Shown in pieces: positions 6,681-16,024 of a stretch of DNA of 16,024 nucleotides. This DNA comes from CAWBRT01 sp050015355 (lineage in GTDB: Bacteria; Acidobacteriota; Terriglobia; Terriglobales; Acidobacteriaceae), in NCBI GenBank assembly GCA_050015355.1, contig JBEKBO010000108.1, positions 1-16,024 on the forward strand. Direction: 5' to 3'. Both the position numbers and the translations under genes were made by a program. Each line of letters begins with the position of its first letter. The stretch's first letter is position 1. A model generated the notes under the pieces. It was given only the letters and a program-made list of their open reading frames with translations. It did no database searches and was not told the DNA's origin.

Positions 6681-7913
6681 TTACTTTTTCTTCCGCTTCC
6701 CCGGCAGAGCCGCCGGATTCTCGTGCGTGCGTTCGCGTATCTCCGCCCGCATGCCGGCGCCGAGCGAGACGGCGTGCTCGCCGAACTTGTCGCGAAGTTT
6801 GTCGGCCACGCCCATCGCCTGCTGCCAGCGTTCGTCGCGCGCTCCCGGATCCAGATGCAATTGAACATCCGGCTCGGCAAACATCGCCGCCTGCACGCCA
6901 AGCAGCCGGATCAATGATCCCGGCCTGCAATTTCGCCGGAAGAGCTCGCGCACCACTGGCAACAGCTCGGTATCGATCTGGGTGGGGTGTTCGAGCGTGC
7001 GCGCCCGGGTAAAGGTGCTGAAGTCGGCATAGCGCAGCTTGAGCTGTATGCGGCGTGTATGCAACCCGTATTCACGCAGCCGCCGGCAGACTTTCTCGAC
7101 TAGCTTTGCCAGTGTGGTCTCGAGCATCTCCCGATCTGAAACGTCAACCGAAAACGTGTGCTCATGACTCACCGACTTGGGGCCGGAGTCCTCGCCGATC
7201 GCTTCGTCAAACCATCCGCCGGCGTCGATCCCCGCTGCCTTCTCGGCCAATGCCACCGCCCAATCGCCTATCTGCTCCCGCAGACGCTCGCTGCCGTAGC
7301 TCGTGAGATCTCCGGCTGTCTTTACCCCGAGCTTCAATAGATGTTCCTCGGTGACCTTTCCGACTCCCGGAATCTTGCGCGCCGGCAGCGGAGCCAGGAA
7401 TGTCCGCTCGCAGCCGGGAACTACCCACAGAACGCCATTGGGCTTCGCCTGATCGGAGCAGATCTTCGCCACCACGCGGGAGGTTCCGATGCCCACGGAA
7501 CAGTTCAGCCGCGTGAATTCCTTCATCCGCGTGTGCAGCAAATGCGCCGCCCGCAAGGGAGGCCCGTGCAGCCGCTCCGTGCCTGTCATGTCGAGGTACG
7601 CCTCATCGATCGACGCCATCTCTACCAGTGGCGAGAACTCTTGCAGAACCGCGTGCACGCGAACCGACTCCTGACGATATCGTTCGGGATGTCCGTCGAG
7701 GAAGATGGCATGGGGACACATCTTGGCGGCTGTGCGCAGCGGCATTGCCGAGTGTATGCCGAATTTCCGCGCCTCATAGGACGCGGCAGCAACCACCCCG
7801 CGCTCGTCTGCCCGCCCGCCGACGATAACCGCCTTGCCCTTCAAAGAGGGATCGTACAGCTCCTCGACGGAGACGAAGAAGGCGTCCATGTCGACATGGA
7901 AGATGGTCGGCAC
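6681..7913 (-). CDS. dinB: DNA polymerase IV (Y-family translesion polymerase), 410 aa, GTG start
   Basis: A Y-family polymerase that copies past damaged bases. Catalytic carboxylates are in place: Asp8 in FHVDMDAFF, and Asp103/Glu104 in SIDEAYLD. Phe13 fits the steric-gate position that excludes ribonucleotides. The fingers/palm motifs YEARKFGI (46-53) and SVGIGTSRVVAKICSDQAKP (139-158) are present, the thumb helix-hairpin-helix is IPGVGKVTEEHL (181-192), and the little finger runs from about 245 to 350. The clamp-binding region that is usually QL[S/D]LF reads QLHLD at 351-355, so the aromatic residue is lost. A Lys/Arg tail (GKRKKK) ends the protein. The start is GTG 7913; the next methionine, M9, would remove Asp8, so GTG is required. 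The ribosome site is weak. The 3' neighbour is a 383-base gap; the 5' side is a repeat-bearing spacer after the S46 gene. SOS control is common in the family, but I saw no LexA-type box. Confidence 0.95.
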   Translation of the reverse strand: MPTIFHVDMDAFFVSVEELYDPSLKGKAVIVGGRADERGVVAAASYEARKFGIHSAMPLRTAAKMCPHAIFLDGHPERYRQESVRVHAVLQEFSPLVEMASIDEAYLDMTGTERLHGPPLRAAHLLHTRMKEFTRLNCSVGIGTSRVVAKICSDQAKPNGVLWVVPGCERTFLAPLPARKIPGVGKVTEEHLLKLGVKTAGDLTSYGSERLREQIGDWAVALAEKAAGIDAGGWFDEAIGEDSGPKSVSHEHTFSVDVSDREMLETTLAKLVEKVCRRLREYGLHTRRIQLKLRYADFSTFTRARTLEHPTQIDTELLPVVRELFRRNCRPGSLIRLLGVQAAMFAEPDVQLHLDPGARDERWQQAMGVADKLRDKFGEHAVSLGAGMRAEIRERTHENPAALPGKRKKK

Positions 7914-7993
7914 TCAGCTCAGTTCCAGCTCTCAGCTCCCGCTTCGTCCCTAGGGTGTCCCAGAGATACCTCACATAACTAAGCACACCTCGT

Positions 7994-8091
7994 GGGTGTC
8001 ATCCTGAGCGCAGCGAAGGATCTGCTTTGGGGGCACTTCAAAAAATAAAAGCAGATTCTTCGCTCCCCTTCGGTCGCTCAGAATGACACCC
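7994..8091. repeat. Long imperfect inverted repeat (interspersed-repeat type)
   Basis: The left arm GGGTGTCATCCTGAGCG (7994-8010) matches the reverse complement of 8075-8091 at 16 of 17 bases. A second, inner arm pair AGCGAAGGATCTGCTTT (8012-8028) matches the reverse complement of 8047-8064 with one internal difference. The right side carries 10 bases (8065-8074) where the left has one. It lies between the S46 gene's stop and the dinB start, both minus strand, where the RNA hairpin could end or stabilise the peptidase transcript. I recall such TGTCATCCTGAGCG elements as abundant between acidobacterial genes. Confidence 0.85.
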
Positions 8092-8115
8092 CTAACCGCT
8101 TATTGCAAGAACGCG

Positions 8116-10233
8116 CTACTTGGCAGGCATAACTTTCGTAGCGGCCTTTGCCCGGCCGCTCATCAATTCATTCACCAGCGCGTCGGCGCGGTAGATCTTG
8201 CGAAGAGCTTCGATGATCGCCCGCGTGTCGACTTGGATCGCCCTGCCTTGGCGGTCGTCGTACTGGAAGTCCCACGAGAGCGATTGGATATTACCATCGA
8301 AGACGATGCCGACGACCTCGCCGTTTTTATCAACCGCCGGCGAACCGGAGTTGCCGCCGATGATGTCCGGGGTCGAAACATCGTTATAGGGCGTTTTCAG
8401 ATTCAGCGCCGCCTTGGAGTCAATCCAGGATTTCGGCAACTCGTATGGAGCTTGGTTGCCATGCCGCGCCGCGTGTTCAAAGGCGCCGCCGAGATTGGTG
8501 GAGTAAGGAATCGTCTTGCCGTTCTGCTGGTATCCCTTCATCGCGCCATAGCTTAACCGCAAAGTGAAGGTTGCGTCCGGGTACATATCCGTTCCCTGCA
8601 CGGCAAATCTCGCCTTCGCAATCAGGGTGCCGCTGTCGCGCAGAACGGACTCCACCTCGTCGTCCCATTGCTTGCGGATGGCTCGCGCTTCCGGATCAAT
8701 GTTACGCATCAGCACGATCAGCGGGTCCCTGCTCTGCTCCACTGCCTGCAAGCCGCCCTCGTAGAGCTGCTTGCGGTAACCGACGTCGTTCAGCTTTGTA
8801 TTCTCGATCGCTTCCTTCGCGACAACGTCTGGACTCCGTCCGCCCAGAACCTGCTTCACCACTGCATTCTCGGGGCCAAGCTTTTCCTGCATCAGCCGCA
8901 GGGACGCCGCCAGTTCCACCGTATCCAGCGCTTTGTGAACCGGAGCGGTTGAGAACAACTGCTGCTCCAGCGACGGCAGGCGCGCCTGGCCATACTCGCG
9001 AAGGCGCTGATTGTTGGGCTTCGGCTTTTCGGCGGCCACCCGCACCAACAAACGCGCCAGATGGGGCTCCGATCCGGCGAACCCGCCCAGAGTTTCAATA
9101 AAGTAGTATGGCGTAAAGAGCTGCTCTTGTCTTTGCACGGCCTTGGCAATTGCGTCCCAGGCTGCGCCGTATTCGGACTTCATCTTCGGGTTGCTGTCGA
9201 CGGCTTTGCGCAGAGCTGCCTCGCCGTTCGCTTTATTGTCCATCAACTGCTTGTCCATGAGCCCGGCATAACGTCCTTTGTAGGCCTTCAGCGCGTTCTC
9301 ATAGCCAAAGACATCGTCGGATGCGATGCGGAAGTTTTCCGTCGATTCCGCCGCAAACGTCTTTAAAGCCTGGTAGCGCTGCATTAGCGCTTCCAGCGTG
9401 AACGGCGTCTGCACGTCTCTCAGATAATTCAATTGTGCCAGCGTCAGCAGCCGCTCGGTCCGTCCCGGATTGCCGGAGACGAACACCAGATCGCCCTCCT
9501 TGACGCCGCCGTGGGAAAACTTCAGGTAAGCCTTCAGATATGCGGGCCGGCCATTTTCGTACACGCGAAAAAACGCTATATCGAGGTCGTAGCGCGGAAA
9601 TTCAAAGTTATCGGGATCGCCGCCAAAGAACGCGGCCCTCTCTTCCGGCACGAACACCAGGCGAACGTCGGTGTAGCGCTTGTATTTGTAAAGCTGGTAC
9701 AAGCCGCCGGCGTAGAAGGTCACAAGTTCGCACCGCAGCCCGCTCTTTCTGGTGCAATCGGCCTCAAGCTGGGTCATCATCTCGCGTTGTGCCTGCCCCG
9801 CTTCGGCAATATTCGTGCCTGGCTTCGCCGCGCCCTGCACCTGGGAGGTAACGTCTTCAATTTCTTGCAGCACGTTTAGCTCGAGGGCCGGACACTTCTT
9901 TTCCTCGACGTTCGTCTTGGCCAGAAAGCCGCTCTGGATGTAGTCCTTTTCCTTGGTGGAGAGATCCTGAACACACTCGCGACCGACGTGATGGTTGGTG
10001 AAAGCGAGGCCATCGGCCGAAACGAACGAACCTGAACCGCCGTTGTTGAAGCGCACCGATCCCAACCGCAGATGATCGAGCCACGCCGGCGACGGCGCGA
10101 AACCATATTTGGCCTTGATACGCTGCACCGGCGCACTATTGAACAGCCACATCCCCTCATCCGCCACGGCCACTCCGCACGCCAGGTAGAGAACCGCCGC
10201 AAGCGTCCCAAGCCTTCTCTTCATAACCTCCAC
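8116..10233 (-). CDS. S46-family serine dipeptidyl-peptidase (DPP7/DPP11 type), secreted, 705 aa
   Basis: Exported exopeptidase releasing dipeptides from the N-terminus of peptides. A signal peptide (hydrophobic 8-22, AVA-DEG cleavage) is followed by the family-opening DEGMWLF. The chymotrypsin-fold triad is visible: His82 in TNHHVG (79-84), Asp218 in RYDLDIAFFR (214-223) and Ser629 in GGNSGSPAV (626-634). The insert between the two half-barrels (about 260-550) is the helical domain that caps the active site. Gly647 in FDGN lies 18 residues after the serine, where acid-specific DPP11 has arginine. This points to DPP7-like preference for hydrophobic or mixed P1 residues, judged from memory of the family. 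The start is GTG 10233 (AAGGAG 8 bases upstream); the ATG at 10224 has GGAGG only 2 bases away. A TATGAT at 10289-10284 may be the -10. It is probably monocistronic, with repeats on both sides. Likely role: nutritional proteolysis in the periplasm. Confidence 0.94.
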   Translation of the reverse strand: MEVMKRRLGTLAAVLYLACGVAVADEGMWLFNSAPVQRIKAKYGFAPSPAWLDHLRLGSVRFNNGGSGSFVSADGLAFTNHHVGRECVQDLSTKEKDYIQSGFLAKTNVEEKKCPALELNVLQEIEDVTSQVQGAAKPGTNIAEAGQAQREMMTQLEADCTRKSGLRCELVTFYAGGLYQLYKYKRYTDVRLVFVPEERAAFFGGDPDNFEFPRYDLDIAFFRVYENGRPAYLKAYLKFSHGGVKEGDLVFVSGNPGRTERLLTLAQLNYLRDVQTPFTLEALMQRYQALKTFAAESTENFRIASDDVFGYENALKAYKGRYAGLMDKQLMDNKANGEAALRKAVDSNPKMKSEYGAAWDAIAKAVQRQEQLFTPYYFIETLGGFAGSEPHLARLLVRVAAEKPKPNNQRLREYGQARLPSLEQQLFSTAPVHKALDTVELAASLRLMQEKLGPENAVVKQVLGGRSPDVVAKEAIENTKLNDVGYRKQLYEGGLQAVEQSRDPLIVLMRNIDPEARAIRKQWDDEVESVLRDSGTLIAKARFAVQGTDMYPDATFTLRLSYGAMKGYQQNGKTIPYSTNLGGAFEHAARHGNQAPYELPKSWIDSKAALNLKTPYNDVSTPDIIGGNSGSPAVDKNGEVVGIVFDGNIQSLSWDFQYDDRQGRAIQVDTRAIIEALRKIYRADALVNELMSGRAKAATKVMPAK

Positions 10234-10241
10234 CCTGGAAT

Positions 10242-10247
10242 CTCCTT
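10242..10247 (-). promoter_or_regulatory. Ribosome binding site that selects the S46 GTG start
   Basis: AAGGAG on the minus strand lies 8 bases before GTG 10233. The alternative ATG 10224 has its own GGAGG (10231-10227), but only 2 bases away, too close for normal initiation. The spacing favours GTG; the mature enzyme is the same either way because both starts precede the signal peptide core. Confidence 0.6.
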
Positions 10248-10365
10248 CTTACACATCGACTGCTGCCCGATGACAAACGCCATATCATACGACATGACGC
10301 GTGACGCGGCTTGAGTCCGTCTTCTAGCGCACATCCCCCGGAAGATATATCCCACAAACTTAGAT

Positions 10366-10526
10366 TGTCATGGCGAGCGAAGTCGAGCCACCTTTTGTTT
10401 CTGCCGCCGAAAGACAAAGGGTGGCTCCACTCCGCGCCCGAACAGCTTCTTGCTATCGAATGTAATGTCGGGTACGCAGCTTGGCTGCTCCGGCCACGGG
10501 CGCTCGGCGCTCCGGTCGCCATGACA
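10366..10526. repeat. Nested inverted repeat, 161 bp (REP/MITE-like)
   Basis: The outer arms TGTCATGGCGA (10366-10376) and TCGCCATGACA (10516-10526) are perfect 11-bp inverses. Just inside the left arm is a second, nearly perfect inverted repeat: GAGCCACC plus a T-rich run at 10385-10402, against 10411-10427 ending GGTGGCTC. A small hairpin GCAGC-TTG-GCTGC sits at about 10477-10489. There is no coding capacity. It resembles a palindromic element of which the inner hairpin is one unit and about 90 bases have been inserted before the right arm. Confidence 0.75.
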
Positions 10527-10631
10527 TCCACTTGGTGTTTTAGATACACCAACAAGGGAACTGCTTGAAGATGTATCGGCGAGGAGGCGATTGGGCTTCG
10601 ATTGTTTCCGGATAACGGCATTTCCGGAGTC

Positions 10632-10721
10632 GCTCTTGCACCCCAGCACGCGAACACCGCGCGTGCCGGGGACCCCGCTCTTGCATCCCAGCACACGAAT
10701 ACCGCGCGTGCCTGGGACCTC
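10632..10721. repeat. Two tandem 45-bp hairpin-forming units
   Basis: Units 10632-10676 and 10677-10721 are identical at 40 of 45 bases, and a third fragment GCTCTTG follows at 10724-10730. Each is itself palindromic. In unit 1, 10641-10652 pairs with 10660-10671 at 11 of 12 positions around a 7-base loop. In unit 2, TCCCAG...CTGGGA restores a pair that is mismatched in unit 1 and adds a one-base bulge further in. The units lie just downstream of the nifJ-operon terminator. Confidence 0.85.
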
Positions 10722-10745
10722 CGGCTCTTGAAGGGATGCCGCTCG

Positions 10746-10775
10746 AAAAACAGCCCGGAGGGTTTCTCCGGGCTG
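10746..10775 (-). terminator. Intrinsic terminator of the nifJ-DHOD-like operon
   Basis: A perfect 10-bp G+C-rich stem, CAGCCCGGAG (10751-10760) with CTCCGGGCTG (10766-10775), closes a 5-base loop. On the minus strand it is followed by five T (10750-10746). It lies 44 bases after the DHOD-like stop codon. Confidence 0.92.
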
Positions 10776-10819
10776 CGATTGACGAGGAGCGGCTGTTGGC
10801 AGCCGTCCTAATCGGGTTG

Positions 10820-11825
10820 CTACTTTACGACTGGCAGACCTAAAGCATAGCTGTTCAGCACCTTCACGTAGTTGGCGCGCTCGAAGGCAGCGGGATGCGC
10901 TACATTCTTCTGGCTCAAGCTGCCCTGCATCTGCTCAATCGAGTTGTACTCGTGCGTTTCGAGCCACTCGCGGACTTCGCTTTCCAGGGTCTTGAGGTAC
11001 CCAATTCCCTGTTCGAGCAGTGCCGAGGTCAGCATGGCGACCTTGGCGCCGGCCGCCATCGACTTCAGCACATCTTCCGCCGTGTGGACGCCGCCCGTGA
11101 TCGCCATGTCGGCCTTGATCTTGCCAAACAGGATCGCGACCCAGTGCAGGCGCAGTTTCAGTTCGTTCGAGCGGCTCAGAACCAGGTGCGGAACCACTTC
11201 GAGTGCTTCCAGGTCGAAGTCGGGCTGATAGAAGCGGTTGAACATCACCAGTCCATCCGCGCCCGCCTTCTCCAGCTTCAGCGCCATGTTACCCGTCGAA
11301 CTGAAGTACGGCCCAATCTTCACCGCAACCGGGATCTTCACAATCGCCGTCACGGCCGCGACCAGATCGAGATACATGTTCTCGATGTCGTTGGCGCTTT
11401 GCGTGATATCGGTAGGAACGAAGTAGACGTTTAGCTCCAACGCATCCGCACCGGCCTGCGCCATCTGCTTCGCGTAGTCGATCCAACCACCCTTCGACAC
11501 CCCGTTCAGGCTGGCGATAACCGGAATCCCCAGTGCCTTCTTCGCCTGGCTGATATGCTCCAGATACTTCTCAGGTCCAAGGTTGTAGGTATTGAAGTCG
11601 GGATAGTAGCCCTGTGCCTCGGCCGAAACGTCCGCCGATTGCCACAGATTGCGATCGAGATCGTTGCTCTCGATCATGATCTGCTCTTCAAACAGCGATT
11701 CCAGCACGACGGCGGCTGCACCCGTATCTTCCAGTCTGCGCAGGTTCGCCAGGTCCTTGCACAGCGGCGAGGAAGAGGCGACCAACGGACTCTTCAGCTT
11801 CAGTCCTAAGTAGTTCGTCGAAAGA

Positions 11826-11833
<8 letters not shown>
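10820..11833 (-). CDS. Dihydroorotate-dehydrogenase-like flavoprotein lacking the catalytic cysteine, 337 aa
   Basis: A TIM-barrel protein of the DHOD family. It shows the family's N-terminal LSTNYLGLKLKSPLVASSSP, a lysine in VAVKIGPY (169-176, FMN contact), and the C-terminal phosphate-binding ITGGVHTAEDVLK (245-257). Where class 1 DHODs have N-L-S-C-P-N with the catalytic cysteine, this protein has NVYFVPTD (135-142), so Phe138 occupies the cysteine position. It is therefore unlikely to make orotate and should not be called pyrD. It starts inside the end of nifJ (8-bp overlap) with GGGAG 7 bases before its ATG, a translational-coupling layout. I recall this gene as a frequent partner of nifJ in Acidobacteria and related phyla. 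A flavin-dependent redox role linked to PFOR is a reasonable inference, but the substrate is unknown. The strong terminator at 10746 ends the operon here. Confidence 0.9.
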
Positions 11834-15443
<3,610 letters not shown>

Positions 15444-15785
15444 CGAATGATCCACTCTCGAATGCAAAATTTAGGTTAGGGTTGCCGCTTCGCCGTCCGG
15501 CCTGGAACAAGCCACGGTTGCAACAGCCAATCGCTGAGTCCGGAGTTGTCGTGGAGCCGCGCCAGCACCAGTCTCCGCACATCAGGCGCGCTCCGCATTC
15601 GTCGGCGACCACCTCTCCGGCGAGTCCCTGACCTTCCTGGACTGGCTGAACCTTAAAACTTAAGCGAATTTGCGGACCATGGCGTGCTTTTACAGAGGTC
15701 CACGGTGGTCTCAGAGCCTGCTTGCCAGTCCGGACAATGAAATCCAGGGAACAGCACCATTACAGAGCCCAGCGCACAAAATCGC

Positions 15786-15801
15786 TGTGACGGTCCTCAC
15801 A
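15786..15801. promoter_or_regulatory. CRP/FNR-family-type operator 1 (TGTGA-N6-TCACA)
   Basis: TGTGACGGTCCTCACA is a perfect match to the symmetric half-sites recognised by CRP-type regulators. Its centre is 85 bases before the start codon of the rightward partial gene and about 350 bases before the nifJ start. A-rich sequence (AAAAT) directly follows, as in the extended CRP consensus. That a regulator binds here is inference. Confidence 0.6.
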
Positions 15802-15835
15802 AAATTCCGTGATTCCGGCCTGAACAGGCGATTTT

Positions 15836-15851
15836 TGTGAGTTGCTTCACT
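15836..15851. promoter_or_regulatory. CRP/FNR-family-type operator 2 (TGTGA-N6-TCACT)
   Basis: TGTGAGTTGCTTCACT matches 9 of 10 half-site positions. Its centre is exactly 50 bases from that of operator 1 and 36 bases before the ATG at 15879, so occupancy could block or position RNA polymerase for the rightward gene. Confidence 0.5.
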
Positions 15852-15878
15852 AAGCAGGGTGACAAGCATGCACCGCGG

Positions 15879-16024
15879 ATGAGTTTTGCCCGCAATTTGA
15901 TCCGAAGTGGGTATTTACTTAACGCCACCGAACGCAACAGGTTGTGGTTTGACCAGGGTTGCAAACGGGACCGGATCTACCTGCACAGCCTGCTGGGCCA
16001 AGCGATAGAAGAGTTTGCCGCGCG
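15879..16024 (+). CDS. Unidentified protein, N-terminal 48 residues only
   Basis: A frame opens at ATG 15879 and runs off the right edge. It begins MSFARNLIRSGYLLNATERN and continues with RLWFDQGCKRDRIYLHSLL and GQAIEEFAA, a plausible soluble helical sequence with charged and aromatic residues in a coding-like pattern. No domain is recognisable from 48 residues. There is no strong ribosome site. A GTG at 15837 in the same frame is an alternative start, but it would lie inside operator 2. The two CRP-type palindromes immediately upstream suggest that it is regulated. Confidence 0.55.
   Translation, partial: MSFARNLIRSGYLLNATERNRLWFDQGCKRDRIYLHSLLGQAIEEFAA

Larger units (their letters stand above)
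10234..10819. other. 586-base gene-free stretch rich in repeats
   Basis: No convincing coding frame. From left to right it holds the S46 leader with a possible -10 (TATGAT, minus strand, 10289-10284), a TGACGCG direct doublet near 10296-10308, a nested inverted repeat (10366-10526), a 7-bp perfect inverted repeat TTGGTGT/ACACCAA (10532-10552), a tandem pair of 45-bp units (10632-10721), and the terminator of the nifJ operon. Both flanking genes are on the minus strand, so this is an intercistronic region that has accumulated repeat elements. Confidence 0.7.
15468..15878. other. Intergenic region upstream of nifJ and of a rightward gene
   Basis: About 410 bases without a convincing gene. It should contain the nifJ promoter at its left end; the best A+T-rich spot is CCTAACCTAAATTTTGC, reading leftward at about 15483-15467, but I cannot assign -35/-10 boxes. 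A short perfect palindrome CTTAA-AAC-TTAAG lies at 15652-15664. The right end carries two CRP/FNR-type palindromes described separately. Confidence 0.5.

Noticed and set aside
9433..9879. Open frame of 148 codons on the + strand within the S46 gene
   Set aside because: Antisense to the conserved region around the catalytic Asp; no ribosome site or domain.
10632..10721. CRISPR array
   Set aside because: The two 45-bp units are directly adjacent with no spacers and are internally palindromic along most of their length; no cas genes nearby.

Overview
The window reads as chromosomal DNA of an Acidobacteriota (Terriglobia-like) bacterium, with the edge of a mobile element at the left. The lineage call is an inference. 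It rests on the gene content (an S46 dipeptidyl-peptidase, an exported carboxypeptidase-regulatory-domain/TPR protein, single-chain pyruvate:ferredoxin oxidoreductase followed by a dihydroorotate-dehydrogenase-like gene) and on intergenic inverted repeats with arms like TGTCATCCTGAGCG and TGTCATGGCGAGCG, which I associate with that phylum. Base composition differs between the two parts: 1741-1800 is 30/60 G+C, while 13021-13080 is 38/60.

Region 1 (1-2661) looks like a phage or integrative-element replication module. On the minus strand a GIY-YIG-like orphan gene (1237-1971) is followed after 25 bp by a primase-polymerase/AAA-ATPase gene that runs off the left edge. Divergent to them is a gene for a protein with a C-terminal zinc finger (2014-2661). 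A tRNA-Lys(TTT) gene (2724-2799, minus) has its 3' end facing this module, the usual geometry of a tRNA-anchored insertion. No integrase is visible.

Region 2 (2800-8115) is housekeeping DNA: aroA (EPSP synthase, minus) with an intrinsic terminator; a divergent secreted TPR protein gene broken by a frameshift; a convergent alpha/beta hydrolase whose 3' end overlaps it; a 383-base gap with stacked short hairpins; and dinB (DNA polymerase IV, GTG start).

Region 3 (7994-10819) holds an S46 serine dipeptidyl-peptidase gene flanked by repeats: a long inverted repeat on its 3' side, and on its 5' side a nested inverted repeat plus a tandem pair of 45-bp hairpin-forming units.

Region 4 (10746-15467) is a two-gene minus-strand operon, nifJ then a DHOD-like gene, overlapping by 8 bp and closed by a strong terminator. 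The DHOD-like protein lacks the class 1 catalytic cysteine, so its probable role is tied to the oxidoreductase rather than to pyrimidine synthesis.

Region 5 (15468-16024) is an intergenic stretch with two CRP/FNR-type palindromes whose centres are exactly 50 bp apart, just ahead of a rightward gene cut by the window end. The most unusual signals are this double operator, the tRNA-anchored primase module with an altered Walker A motif, and the cluster of three repeat types around the peptidase gene. I found no CRISPR array, transposase, rRNA or known defence system.
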